Source of the DNA: Lepisosteus oculatus
Taxonomy: Eukaryota; Chordata; Actinopteri; Semionotiformes; Lepisosteidae
Reading direction: 5' to 3'
DNA: 64,000 bases
NCBI RefSeq assembly: GCF_040954835.1
Contig: NC_090698.1
Location: forward strand, 74,630,284 to 74,694,283
The notes beneath the pieces are model-generated. The model had not been told where the DNA came from, ran no database searches, and saw nothing but the letters and a program-made list of their open reading frames with translations. Both the position numbers and the translations under genes were made by a program. Below, one piece after another: positions 1-12,569 of the stretch. Position 1 is the first letter of the stretch. The number at the start of each line of letters is the position of its first letter.

Positions 1-2510
1 AAAACCTGCTTCACAGGTGGAACTGGGACAAATGTTGACCTTTCAGCATTAAAGTGGCCCAGAGCTACGCAGCTCACCTCCTCCAGGACCCCAGTCAGAG
101 CCCAGACGTGAGTCCCCCTGAGACTGGAAAAGTGCGCTGTCCATGAAGGGATGCCCAAGAGCCCTGAGAGAGCTTGAGCACATCTGCCAAGAAAGTGGAC
201 AGAAGTGACCCGCGCCAGCGTGCGAGGCGGGTCGAGACTCAGTCACGAAGGCTTGTGAGCTGTCAAGAACCTGATGACCGCCAGAGGTCCTCCAGCAAAG
301 ACTGAGCTCACAGGCAGAATTCTCATGCAATCACCATACAGTATTTCACCTTTTCCCTTTTGATTTTAGATTTAGTGTAACTTATCTTACCATTTGTCTT
401 CATTTGAGCATTCAGGTTTTGAATAAAATATTAAGTTTGGAAAAAATGAGTAGCCGTAACTTTTCTAATTTTACAAAATGGGACACCGTAGGAAGGGCCT
501 GAGCACTTTGGCTAAGGTATTGTAAATATTTTCATTTTTTCTGACCCACAAGTATCCCTTAAACCTGCAGATTCCACTGCTTTCCACTCTAGTATCTAAA
601 TGCATCTTTTTTTCTGAACTTGCTGCACAGTCAGCAGAATCTCCTTCCCCCTAATTGTGAATTTAATTGATCTCTTCAGTCACTCTCCAGCAGATTGATT
701 CAGATTTAGTTGCTCTATACAATGAACGAGCCCTGCGGAGCCCCTGAAGTGCGACTGTCCACTCGGCTCCGGTTCCACATCCGTTATCCTCCGTCAGCCC
801 ACTCTCCGCAGTCAGCTTTTAGCTCATTTGTACAGCAGACTGCAACACCACTGCTTTGAAAGGGTGCTAGACAAAAACATATTTCTGTAGTTTGACATTA
901 TATTGTGTTATATTGTTCATATATTAAGACAAGACTGTGTCTGCATGGAAAGGTGCTTTGTGAGAACTGGGAATCTTTTGGGATAAACCTGTTGTACAAA
1001 TGCAAGCAATTATAGTTATTATCAATTAAGGAAGAGCCAAACTGAGATCCCATCTCCTTAAGGACTGACTCCAGAACAGCTGTAGCTGAGGAGCCACCCC
1101 TGTGGGCCCCAGCCCTTGGCCCCTGTCTGTGTGCTTACAGAGGAGACTGCAGGGCCTGCAGAACAGAGAAGTACCACACACAGGCCAAGAGACCCTATTC
1201 ACAGGGCTGACAGGAAAACTGAACACACAGCACTGACGTCCGTCTACAAGAATGTGGAAAAACTTAATCAGGTTAATGATGGACCCAGCTGCCGTGGAAT
1301 CACTGAGTGGATCAATGTTACGGGAGGCAGACAGCATGGGACCAGACAAGGAGTGATCCTGCCTTTCTGACGGGGGCAGTGGACACAGCGAGTACTGTAC
1401 TGGCCAAGGACGTGAGGAGGTGTATTCGCTCTGCAAGGTCTGTGATCACGTTCCCCCCAGCAGGTTAAGAAGACAAGGTGCAAACAAGACAGGGTGCAGG
1501 CAGCCCCTCAGACGTGTTTGGTAATTAACACTAATTGGTCCCAGGATCCCATCCATCACGGAGACCAGAACCAGGGCACAATCTCGAGCTCGCCAACCGG
1601 AACCCCTCACAGAAAGCTCGGTCAGGCTCAGGGGTCCGCCCGGACAGTGGACAGCGGGATCCATGGTCTTCTCTTGCTTCGAACCCGTGCAGTGTCCTTA
1701 TATCCAAGTAGATACAGGGTAATAGGTGTAACAATAGGTCAAATATGTATTCACAGCTGATACTTCACAGCTCTTGTGTCCTGGGTTTGAGTCATGGACT
1801 GTGGCCTGTGTGGAGTCTGCATGCTCTGCCCTTATTCGTGCAGGTTTCTGCAGGGACTCCTGTTTCATTGTGACTTTCAGCACACCTCCGCTGGCCGTGT
1901 GTGTGCTCTCGGTCCAGGTCTCGGACTGCCCTGGGCCACAGGAGATTTCAGACAATGGATGGACAGACAGAGCTGTACTAACTACAACATGAATCATATT
2001 ACTCATGTTAACTACATTTTACACACTGCTTCTAGATCTTACACTATTACAGTCCTTGATATGCACTGTGTTGCTCCTTTAAAACTGTATTTCAGAATTA
2101 TTATATCATTACAGAACTACAGTTTCCATAATATCACCATGGTAAATGACAGAGCAGGCTTTTCCAGGGAATGTGCTGGGACAGACACTCTCACTGTACT
2201 GCACTACCGAACACAGCACAATAAACACAGCACTGCAGTGCTGTTTCCACAGAACACAGCAGGTGGGAGGAAGTGACATATTCAGCACACACATCTGGTC
2301 ACCTGTGAAATAACACTCACGTAGTCAACTGCGGTAGGCCCTGGAGCAGCAGGGCACTCATACACCCTCGTACACACCGTCACACACAACCTCTCACACA
2401 CACAGTAAAGAGCCCTCACTGTCTTGCTCACAGGAGCAGTAATGGCTGAATGTCAGCTGAAGGGGAGGAGCAGAATTAGGCTCCTTTCACAGTCTGAAGT
2501 AATGAACAGG
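1..2510. other. intergenic, no gene recognised
   Basis: AT-rich to neutral single-copy-looking sequence. No open frame here has a recognisable domain or believable splice sites. A stretch at about 1775-1930 resembles, in reverse orientation, the dispersed repeat seen at 53025-53260: both share the gtggagtctgcatg-type core. Nothing else is supportable. Confidence 0.5.
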
Positions 2511-2516
2511 GACTAA

Positions 2517-3335
2517 GACAGAGGGAGGCAGTGTGGGCCAGTGGGTAGAGCCCAGAGAGAGGGAGGCAGTGGGGGCCAGTGGGTAGAGCCCAGAGAGAGG
2601 GGGGCAGTGGGGGCCAGTGGGTAGAGCCCAGAGAGAGGGGGGCAGTGTGGGCCAGTGGGTAGAGCTGAGAGAGGGGGGCAGTGTGGGCCAGTGGGTAGAG
2701 CTGAGAGAGGGAGGCAGTGTGGGCCAGTGGGTAGAGCCCAGAGAGAGGGAGGCAGTGTGGGCCAGTGGGTAGAGCTGAGAGAGGGAGGCAGTGTGGGCCA
2801 GTGGGTAGAGCCCAGAGAGAGGGGGGCAGTGTGGGCCAGTGGGTAGAGCCCAGAGAGAGGGAGGCAGTGGGGGCCAGTGGGTAGAGCCCAGAGAGAGGGG
2901 GGCAGTGGGGGCCAGTGGGTAGAGCCCAGAGAGAGGGGGGCAGTGTGGGCCAGTGGGTAGAGCTGAGAGAGGGGGGCAGTGTGGGCCAGTGGGTAGAGCT
3001 GAGAGAGGGAGGCAGTGTGGGCCAGTGGGTAGAGCCCAGAGAGAGGGAGGCAGTGTGGGCCAGTGGGTAGAGCTGAGAGAGGGAGGCAGTGTGGGCCAGT
3101 GGGTAGAGCTGAGAGAGGGAGGCAGTGTGGGCTAGTGGGTAGAGCTGAGAGAGGGAGGCAGTGTGGGCCAGTGGGTAGAGCCCAGAGAGAGGGAGGCAGT
3201 GTGGGCCAGTAGGTAGAGCTGAGAGAGGGAGGCAGTGTGGGCCAGTGGGTAGAGCCCAGAGAGAGGGAGGCAGTGTGGGCCAGTGGGTAGAACACAGAGA
3301 GAGGGAGGCAGTGTGGGCCAGTGGGTAGAGCAGAC
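2517..3335. repeat. minisatellite, 36/38-bp unit, ~22 copies
   Basis: Head-to-tail copies of a G-rich unit containing gggccagtgggtagag. Two unit types alternate: a 38-bp form with 'cccagagaga' and a 36-bp form with 'ctgagaga'. The order of types in the first half is largely repeated in the second half, which suggests a block duplication. The long open frames through it on both strands come from the stop-free unit. Confidence 0.9.
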
Positions 3336-3339
3336 AGGA

Positions 3340-5370
3340 CTGGAGAGAGTTGACAGGTTTTCTAATTTTAAGTTCCCTATTTTTAAGTTGATTTTAACTG
3401 ACAGGATGCATGAGGAGATCACCCACCTGCACAACTCCCTCGTGTGTGGCTGGGAAGTCTATGAGGATTGCAGTGTCCCTGTGTTCAGAGCATGCATGTT
3501 TGAATGGCAAGAAACTCACACACACACTCACACGCTCCCCTGAGGCCCCCCTTCCTCTCCTCTCTCCATTCACAAATTTCCTGGTGACATCAACTTGTCA
3601 GGGTTACTATGGTGACGGGCTCCAGCCAATGGGAGCCTGGGAACCAGTCAGGTGATAACAGAGGACGAGAGCACTGCCCTTCTCTCTCACTCTACAGCGG
3701 GAGGGTCAGATTAACCCAGCATCCTGAAGGAGCTGTGCAGGATCCTGTCGGGATTATGACCCCTGGGTCATAGCTCCTGGGTCCTGGCTCGGAAGACTGT
3801 TCCTTCAGGAAAATGGGAAGCCTTGAACAGTGAGAGCTTTGCTTTTAGTTTTATTTTCTCAACAGAAAGATTTCCATGAAACAAACTGTTCAAATCTAAA
3901 ACAGACAGAAGCATCATTAACATGCGCCTCCAGGGGCTGGGTGGAAGGGTCTGAGGTAGCAGGACTCTCCTGGGCGGTCAGGACTGGCCACTGTGCAATC
4001 GGCAAGCCTGTCCCACATTTCCCAGTATACACTGAGCATCAAAACTGCAACAAAACTGGGCTCACGTCTAGGGAGTGGGGTTTCTCTGCACCTCCAGCAC
4101 CATGTCCTGCTGCCGTCCTGCTGGAGCGCCGTCATGCCAGCTGAGGCCCCAGGGTGGCGCCGTGGAGTCAGGGTGCCTTCAGCTCCCATGAGAAAGAGCT
4201 GAGGACACCCCTCTCCACACCCTCCTCAAGGCCTCTGTTCATCGCTGGAGGGGCGTGCTGGGCCTCCCAGGAACTGCAGCTGGAGCTCTATGGTCACAGG
4301 TTCGAGTCCAGGCCATGTCACACAGCTCTGTGTCGAGCCCTGTGGTCATGGAGTCACGTCACAGACCAGCAGCAGCACCACCTGAGCTAATAATTGGCAC
4401 AGCGGAGAGGGCGGTGCGAGTCTCAGCAGCACAGCGCCCCCTGTGGCGGGCTCGTGCGGCTCGTGGTGAGGGATCAGCCATGCTGGGGCTGGGGGCTGTG
4501 TCTCCGGTTTGTGATAGAAGGCAAGAGGCCTTGGAGAGGGAGTCTGTCCGCTCTGCCTCTCCTGCTGTGTGCAGAGACGGAGGGCGTAGCCCTGAGCCAG
4601 GACTTGTACACAGAAAATAAAGAGGCTTCGCTCGCCTGCTGGGGCGCTTCTCCAACCCTGCACAGCCCAGTTCAGGACACGGGCATGGCTGTCCGCCTCC
4701 GTGCTTCTCTACTGAACTTCGCCAGGGCAAATCGCCTCTAAACCTGTCCTCCTGCACTCCTGAGCCAGACCCCTCTCACCCGGCCCGTGGTCCAGCACTA
4801 CTGCAACAATGTCACGACTGTCCGCTCGTTACTGACCAATTAATCATAATCAACAACAGCAACAATACTTAATCAATATCCAAAATCCATAAGCATTATG
4901 TTCCTACAAACACATGAATAAATAATGTCCCGCATTTCAGAAGGACCTGACCTGACCTGTTCTCTGTGCTTCAGTTCACAGTCACCCCGCTGGGGGGCAC
5001 CCCCCAGCATTACAGAGACTGGGACCAGGCCTTTACAAACGGGGTGTCAGCCGTAACCCCACTGACAGTTTCAGAGCTGGGTAGGATAATCATCTGGATT
5101 AAGACAGAACTGATACCACAACATCACTTGGAGCCTGAAGACTTCATGCACACCCAGATATAAGGCTGTTTAGCAGAAGGAAGGCACAGGGTGATTGAGT
5201 GCAGTGAAAAACTGAGTTCTACTCTCACCAGCACAACAGCAGCCTTCTGCAGTGTGGACAGAAGGGACAGAACCAACACGAAGACGGACGTTTCACAACT
5301 CGTTTCACAACTCTGCAAAGAGACGAGCGCGAGTGTGGACTCAGAGCCCCAGAGGCGCCCCACAGAGCCA
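3340..5370. other. intergenic, no gene recognised
   Basis: No coding exon is recognisable. At about 4293-4312 the motif ggttcgagtcc resembles the B box of a tRNA promoter, preceded by a plausible arm. This could be the head of an old tRNA-derived SINE, but no full cloverleaf can be drawn. Confidence 0.4.
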
Positions 5371-5374
5371 AGAA

Positions 5375-5660
5375 CACAGTCGGGTCAGCATCGCTGGCCC
5401 AGAGCTGACGATCACAGTCGGGTCAGTAGCGCTGGCCCAGAGCCGCCCCACAGAGCCGAGGATCACAGTTGGGTCAGTATCACCGGCCCAGAGCTGAGAA
5501 TCACAGTTGGGTCAGTAACGCCGGCCCAGAGCTGAGAATCACAGTCGGGTCAGAATCACTGGCCCAGAGCCGCCCTACAGACGCGAGGATCACAGTTGGG
5601 TCAGTATCACTGGCCCAGAGCTGAGGATCGCAGTCGGGTCAGTAGCGCTGGCCAAGCACT
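5375..5660. repeat. imperfect tandem repeat, ~35-50 bp unit
   Basis: About seven degenerate copies built around gggtcagta and ctggcccagagc, with cacagttgggtcag or cacagtcgggtcag variants. Unit lengths differ, so this is an old, diverged array. Confidence 0.75.
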
Positions 5661-6064
5661 GGCACAGTGTTGTGAATGAAATATACCAGCTGTCGGAACA
5701 TAGCCCAGGAGGTGACTCTGTTGTGCTGTGGAGTTCAGTATAGGCACTGTAGTAAAACTGCTACAATAACATTACACCAGAGAGGCAGTTTTCTGAACCT
5801 GAATTGTGAGTGAACACAGGAAGCAAAGATCCAAGTGAAGAGACAGCAGGGAGCCGAGATGCAGCACCAGGTACTCCTCGCTGCCCTCTGGGTACCGACC
5901 CGCTGCTCCAGAGAGCCAGGAGCCCACTGCCCTGCCTCGGGCCAGTATTGCCCCAGGGCTAAACACAGCGGAAACAGGGGGAAGAGCTGTCCTACCCTTC
6001 AACACGGCACTTTACCCTGACTGATCCAGCTGGGCAAACGCATCGCCAGGAACTGACGCTTCCT

Positions 6065-6795
6065 GCTGGACACCACCCCCTGGGAGCCGACCTCCACCCT
6101 GCTGGACACCAGCCCCTGGGAGCCGACCTCCACCCTGCCGGACACCAGCCCCTGGGCACTGATCTCCACCCTGCCGGACACCAGCCCCTGGGAGCTGACC
6201 TCCACCCTGCTGGACACCAGCCCCTGGGAGCCGACCGCTACCCTGCTGGACACCAGCCCCTGGGAGCCGACCGCTACCCTGCTGGACACCAGCCCCTGGG
6301 CGCCGACCTCCACCCTGCTGGACACCAGCCCCTGGGCACTGATCTCCACCCTGCCGGACACCAGCCCCTGGGAGCTGACCTCCACCCTGCTGGACACCAG
6401 CCCCTGGGAGCCGACCGCTACCCTGCTGGACACCAGCCCCTGGGAGCCGACCGCTACCCTGCTGGACACCAGCCCCTGGGAGCCGACCTCCACCCTGCTG
6501 GACACCAGCCCCTGGGCACTGATCTCCACCCTGCCGGACACCAGCCCCTGGGAGCTGACCTCCACCCTGCTGGACACCAGCCCCTGGGAGCCGACCTCCA
6601 CCCTGCTGGACACCAGCCCCTGGGAGCCGACCTCCACCCTGCTGGACACCAGCCCCTGGGAGCTGACCTCCACCCTGCTGGACACCAGCCCCTGGGCACT
6701 GATCTCCACCCTGCCGGACACCAGCCCCTGGGCACTGATCTCCACCCTGCTGGACACCAGCCCCTGGGAGCCGACCTCCACCCTGCTGGACACCT
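6065..6795. repeat. minisatellite, 36-bp unit, ~20 copies
   Basis: Copies of a 36-bp unit containing tggacaccagcccctgggag. Because 36 is a multiple of 3 and the unit lacks stops, the minus strand reads as a repeated 12-residue peptide (core SQGLVSSRVEV) inside an open frame of about 311 codons spanning 5999-6934. There is no splice or homology support for a protein. Confidence 0.9.
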
Positions 6796-6799
6796 GATG

Positions 6800-7890
6800 G
6801 GAGACTGCAGGCCAGTCCAGGAAGGATCTTGTGCTGTCAGGTACACAAGCTGGGCCGACTTTGCCCAGAGCTGCAGGGCAGGGCAGGGCTGGGCTGGGCT
6901 GGAGAGGGGCTGTAACTTTTACAGCATGAAACACAGGCGTCTCTGCTCTCGATCAGATTTACCTGAACGCGTTGGGCAGCTCTGTGCAACACCCCCTTAA
7001 GTACAGTACATCAACAGTGAAGAGGAAAGCAAAGATACATTTTACTGAGAGAGTTACAGGCATCTGTGTTACCCTGAGTGGAGAGAGCAGCCACTTCCGA
7101 AGTTTACACTGAAAAACCTGCTGTGGATTAAAATACAGCTCAACATAAAAACACTGTAAAAAAGATAAGCTACTGTAAAAGCAGCACGCGTGTATAAAGT
7201 CCCATTTTCTGCAGCAGAGCTGAGGCAGGATCAGGGTAACAGGGTAACGGGCCACGGCCAGCGGCCTGTCCAGTCCCCTCCACAGAGGAAGCCCGTTTGT
7301 GTCCCAGACAGGGGTCACCTTTAACATCACAGCTCCCCCAGCGTCCGTTTGCCTGACTGACCACCTGCCCACTGCTCAGAGCTCCCCGAAAGTTCTGGGT
7401 GGCAGTGCCAGTGCAGAAACACTCACCACCATCCCGAGGGGGTGTGGGGATCAGGGTCCTGCCACTGGGCAGCGGACAGAACAAGGGAGAGGAGACCCTT
7501 CTGCTCAGAAGGACAGGAGAGAAAGGGTGTCGACCGCAGAGCCACCCTGCGCTGCAGCACCCCAGTCCGGTGCTGGCTTCGCCCCCTGCCAGCTGCTGTA
7601 CAGGCAGCGGGGGCGGCGGTCTTGCCTGGGAAGCGGGTCGTGGCCCCTGGGCACGCTGGGCCGCCTGTGTGTCTTCTGGCTCCTGCTGGGGCCTGCCTGC
7701 GCACCACTACAACTGACTCGTTACACACCTCACACAGCCGGAGGAACAGCGAGGGCGAGAAGCGTGTGGAACTCTGCAGTCCGTGCTGCCAAGAGGAGGC
7801 CAGCAGCAGGCACCCTCAGAGCCTCAGGTGCTGTGCTGGGAGGCTGGGTGCCCTCTGGCCAGGCGCTGTCTGGCGCCCGACTGCCTCTCC
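6800..7890. other. downstream flank of the TMEM127-like gene
   Basis: This lies 3' of the minus-strand TMEM127-like stop codon and probably contains its 3' untranslated region. I found no clear AATAAA signal on the minus strand, and no other gene. Confidence 0.35.
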
Positions 7891-7892
7891 TT

Positions 7893-10844
7893 CTACGCAG
7901 ACCAGTCTGGGAAGACGCCCCCACCGTCCTCCCCCTCCGTGAGCAAGGGCGGGGTGTCCAGGTCACTGACCCCACCCTCGATGGCCATGTAGCCGCTCGC
8001 CAGCGCCCCCCGCCGGCGGCACTGCCACACGCTGCCGGCCGCGGCCAGCACACAGAACAGCAGCGCCAGCGCGGCGATGAAGAAGCTCTCCCCCAGCGCG
8101 GGGCCGCCCCACGGTCCTCGAACCGGCAGCATCCGAGTGACGACGCACAGACAGGCTCCGGCGACGCACAGGGAGCCCAGGCACAGCACCGCTGAGACAG
8201 ACAGAGAGGACGAGTCTCAGTACACGCTTACACCATAGGGCAATATTTCATGATACGTCTTTGTTGTAAATGTCAGCAGATGTTATTTTTTTAGTTTTGT
8301 TTCTTGTTAATTTTAATTTATTTTTTTTGCTTTGGCAACACTGATCGGTCATGCTAATAAAGCACCTTGAATTGAATTGAGAGAGATAGAACGAGTCAGG
8401 CTGCCGTCTGTCTGAACCAGGAGAGAGAGAGAACTAATAAACAGAGAAGAGAGTAATAAAGTATCAGTTACACCTAAAAAACAGCGACCAAAACCCCTAT
8501 GTAGAAGTCTAGGTAAAAGAAAGACAGCCCCATTCTTGTTAGCTGTATTTTATGAAAATGAAAATAGAGAAAAAAGAAAAACATCAGCATCTTCCCGTTT
8601 CACCACGAAGCCCTGCTGAGCCCAAAACAGAGCCCCCTGAGCCAGCTGGTCCCGAGGCTCACTGACCTGAGCCACACCGACACCAGCCAGCCTCAGGACA
8701 GCACTGCTAGAGCACCACAAACTGTAAATGTCTGTAGATGTTAATTGTAAATGCTTTGGCAACACTGAAATTCACTGGTCATGCCAATAAAGAACAAGTC
8801 AGGCTGCTGTTTGTCTGAACAACACTCTCTATTCCACAGCTACAGCTGTAAAGCAAATTCAACTCGGGTTCCTAAAATACCAGCCACTCCTCTATTCTCA
8901 CTCTTGGCCCCTTGGACAAACCCTGCAAGGTGATGTTACTCTTTCTGTGAAGTTTCTTAAAATGATCAAATTACCATTCAGGCCATGATCTCCTAGCCTT
9001 TTGTTAATTGGCTTCTGAGATAAATGTACTCTGTCCCTCTGGCAACAGACTCCTGAAATAGAACAATCTCTACTCCCCTGATACCTTGTCCATTTTCTCC
9101 TTAGCGGAGGGATGAGACAGAGCTGGAAGGGATCAGCAGTCTGCCTTCTTGAGACCGGACAGCAGTGCCCGCGCGGTCCTGGAAGAGCTCCGGGCTGGGA
9201 TTCCTCCTGTCTGGCCGGGGCAGTGACTCAGGGTCTCCCACTGGGGGCGCCCTGCCTGGGTTATTAACCTGCAGTCTGGGCGTGAGCATTGCTACAGCCT
9301 CTTCCTGTCCGATACTCCCGTCAGCCGCAGGCCCTCTTCGAATGAGCACGAATCTCTAACGGGCACTGAGCGCTGGCCCCTTGTGTCTGAAGCCCAGCTC
9401 TCTAGCTCTGCAGTGGCAGCTGTACACCACACACACACACACACACACACACACAGTCCTCAGTCTCCTGGCTGTGTCCGTCACATGCTTGAGGAACAGC
9501 CCCCAGCTCGTCCCCCGCTCAGTACCTGTGGAGACATGCAGCACTACGGACAGCCCCTCTCGGGTCCTGCTGGCACCCAGGAAGTCGAAGAGGAAGGAGA
9601 TGCTGGACAGGAGCACAGCGCAGTAACACAGAGCGGCCAGGGAGTAGAGCAGTCTCATCCCCGGGCCCTGGGGCCCTCCCAGAGGACCTGTCCACCACAG
9701 AGCACTGTTAGCACACAGACACACACAGAGGGACAGCGGACACACAGACACAGACGCTCAGAGAGACAGTAAACAGACATTCTCAGGGGGACAGTGGACA
9801 CAGACACACACAGAGGGACAGCGGACACACAGACACAAACACTCAGACAGACAGAAAAAGACACACACAGAGGGACGGTGGACACACAGACACACAGGCT
9901 CACAGACAGTAAACAGACACACTCAGGGGAACAGCAGACACACCGACACACAGAGGGACAGTGGACACACAGATATACGCTCACAGAGACAGTAAACGGA
10001 CACACGGAGGGACAGGGGACAAGGACAGACAGCACACACACTCAATCTGCCTGACACTAAAGCACAACAGGGATGCTCTTAGTTGAGGAGCACTGCTGTG
10101 TGTGACCCCTGTGTGCCACTTCAGAGCAGGAACAACGCCTTTCTGCAATCCTTAGTTTAAAATAAAATCACGAGTCACCAGTGCACAAATGCTGACTGCC
10201 TTCATCTCTTCCTGTCATGGGGAAGCTGGGAAACAGCTGCACTGGGGCTCTGAGCCCAGGACCCTGTACCCCGAGGAGCCTGTTGTCAGGGTCGGGGACA
10301 CCTGCGGCTCAGCCTGGCAGTGCAGGGAGACAGCGAGGCAGTGCTCCACATCTTACTGCTGCCACCTTGTGGTGATCCAGCTCACAGAGGGCAGAGGGCA
10401 CATGCCTCTTTCTAACCCTCCGTTTGCCACTCAAGGGGATTTTATTCAGAGTGGAAAAACACTCTGCGGACTCTTGCAGCTGATGTTTCACTGAGCCGGC
10501 ACTGAGAAAAGTGGGAATTTGTGTCCTCTGGACAGCTGGGGAATGCCGTGGCTGAGCCGGGAAAATGGTGTGCAGGCTGCTCGTGCGCCAGGACAGAACC
10601 AGCACCCCTGCTGCCCCGACCCTGAGCACAGTCAGCACAGACAGACCCCTCCCTGCCGCGTACCTGTGTCAGTGAGGTTCTGGGCCGCGTGCAAGGTGAA
10701 GGCCACGCCGTAGATGAGACTGGTGGAGCTGTAGGGGGCGCTGGCGTTCCACAGCTCGATCCAGTTGGGGTCGGCGATGGAGGTGCAGAGCGAGACAAGA
10801 GCGAAGCACTGGGACACGGCGGCCGGGGTCACGCTGAGAGCCAT
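7893..10844 (-). CDS. TMEM127-like four-pass membrane protein
   Basis: Coding exons on the minus strand are 10844-10664, 9687-9526 and 8191-7893 (stop tag), giving 213 aa. The start ATG lies two bases after a good acceptor (tgggcag at about 10847), so an upstream noncoding exon is expected. Predicted membrane segments are at about residues 5-24, 72-97, 106-134 and 150-170, followed by a polar, acidic C-terminal tail. Support for the TMEM127 family: the first segment with its CTSIADPNW motif resembles the human CTALAEPAW region; both introns are phase 1; the middle exon is 162 nt against 165 in human (c.245-409); and exon 1 is noncoding in both. Human TMEM127 (238 aa) is an endolysosomal negative regulator of mTORC1. 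The tail lacks the human PPPAYTP ending and the N-terminus is short, so this may be a diverged paralog and not tmem127 itself. The family call is moderately sure; the function is inferred. Confidence 0.72.
8267..8381 (+). mobile_element. non-LTR retrotransposon 3' tail
   Basis: Carries the tail shared by several loci in this window: gctttggcaacactga, then a 'tcatgc(c/t)aataaagca' segment, ending ttgaattgaattga. It sits in the last intron of the TMEM127-like gene. Confidence 0.7.
8440..8800 (+). mobile_element. internally deleted LINE 3' fragment
   Basis: Bases 8600-8715 match the LINE body at about 29812-29925 (gaagccctgctgagccc onward). The copy then jumps directly to the 3' tail (tgtaaatgtctgtagatgtt ... 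gccaataaaga), so the region between was lost by deletion. Confidence 0.75.
9429..9455. repeat. (AC)n microsatellite
   Basis: Uninterrupted AC dinucleotides of about 27 bp in the TMEM127-like intron, just 3' of the middle coding exon. Confidence 0.95.
9715..10045. repeat. degenerate CA-rich minisatellite
   Basis: Irregular repeats of gggacagtggacacacagaca and cagacagtaaacagaca with variable CA runs. It lies in the first coding intron of the TMEM127-like gene. Confidence 0.8.
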
Positions 10845-11204
10845 CGCTGCCCAGGAGGAAAGGGGTGGGGATGGGCCCAGCTGAGAGGAGGACAGCGAGA
10901 GACGCGTACTCAGCACAGAGCTCATGCAGGCTGAGGACAGGAGAGACAGCGCTGGAGTGGTCTCAGTGGAGCCCGAGACACGCCGAATACTTCAGTGACC
11001 ACAAGGGGTCATCATGTTTTCTGCCCTTTTCACAAATATCAGGCAGCATAGATGATTAACCAGACGCCAGTCATATTACAGTGAGCAGTATAAACAAGGA
11101 GGGAAAAAAAGCAAGCAAGCTGACAAAAACACATCCCCCAGCACTGTCTCCTCATGATGATGTCATTGCCAGCCCTGTCCACTAGACACTCACAACACTA
11201 CACT

Positions 11205-12445
11205 GCACCCTCATTACACAGACTGGATCACACACAGCCTGTCCCCTACAGAGCGCAGCGCACACACACACAACCTGTACCCTACAGCACACACACACAC
11301 AGCCTGTCCCTTACAGAGCGCAGCGCATACACACAACCTGTACACACACAGCCTATACCCTACAGCGCACACACACACAGATTGTACCCTACAGAGCTCA
11401 GCGCATGCGCACACACACAGCCCGTACCCTACAGCACTCACACAGCCTGTCTCCTACAGAGTGCAGAGCACACACACACACAACCCGTACCCTACAGCAC
11501 ACACACACAGCCTGTCCCCTACAGTGCAGCGTGCACACACACGCAGCCTGTCCCCTACAGAGTGCAGAGCACACACACACACAACCCGTACCCTACAGCA
11601 CACACACAGCCTGTCCCCTACAGAGTGCAGAGCACACACACACACAACCCGTACCCTACAGCACACACACACAGCCTGTCCCCTACAGTGCAGCGTGCAC
11701 ACACACGCAGCCTGTCCCCTACAGAGTGCAGAGCACACACACACACAACCCGTACCCTACAGCACTCACACAGCCTGTCTCCTACAGAGTGCAGAGCACA
11801 CACACACACAACCCGTACCCTACAGCACACACACACAGCCTGTCCCCTACAGTGCAGTGTGCACACACACGCAGCCTGTCCCCTACAGAGTGCAGAGCAC
11901 ACACACACACAACCCGTACCCTACAGCACACACACAGCCTGTCTCCTACAGAGTGCAGAGCACACACACACACACAACCCGTACCCTACAGCACACACAC
12001 ACTGCCTGTCCCCTACAGTGCAGCGTGCACACACACGCAGCCTGTCCCCTACAGAGTGCAGAGCACACACACACACAACCCGTACCCTACAGCACTCACA
12101 CAGCCTGTCCCCTACAGAGTGCAGAGCACACACACACACACAACCCGTACCCTACAGCACACACACAGCCTGTCTCCTACAGAGTGCAGAGCACACACAC
12201 ACAACCCGTACCCTATAGCACACACACACAGCCTATCCCCTACAGTGCAGCGTGCACACACACGCAGCCTGTCCCCTACAGAGTGCAGAGCATACACACA
12301 CACAGCCTGTACCCTACAGCACACACACAGCCCGTCCCCTACAGAGTGCAGAGCACACACACACAGCCCGTCTCCTACAGAGTGCAGAGCACACACACAC
12401 ACAGCCCGTCCCCTACAGAGTGAAGCACACACACACAGCCTATAC
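11205..12445. repeat. CA-rich minisatellite with higher-order repeats
   Basis: About 1.2 kb of short units alternating 'cctgtcccctacagagtgcag', 'acccgtaccctacagc' and CA runs. A longer period is visible because a variant containing gcagcgtgcacacacacgc recurs at 11526, 11690, 11855, 12019 and 12247. The array lies in the intron upstream of the TMEM127-like start codon. The 320-370-codon frames across it are repeat artefacts. Confidence 0.9.
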
Positions 12446-12569
12446 CCTACAGCGACTCCTCAGCTGCTGCCCGTTCAGGACGAATGTTTAATCTTGCAAA
12501 AGGGTATTTCTGATTAATTAGTAGAACCTCAACGAACGATTAATTACACTCAACGCTCAACAGGTGTGT

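Noticed and set aside
4255-4330. Possible tRNA from the ggttcgagtcc motif
   Set aside because: Only the B box is convincing, and no cloverleaf could be folded by eye.
7299-8195. Plus-strand frame of 298 codons
   Set aside because: It overlaps the last TMEM127-like exon in antisense, is GC-driven, and has no domain.
11154-12517. Plus-strand open frames of 320-370 codons
   Set aside because: CA-rich tandem repeat. The frames exist only because the units lack stops.
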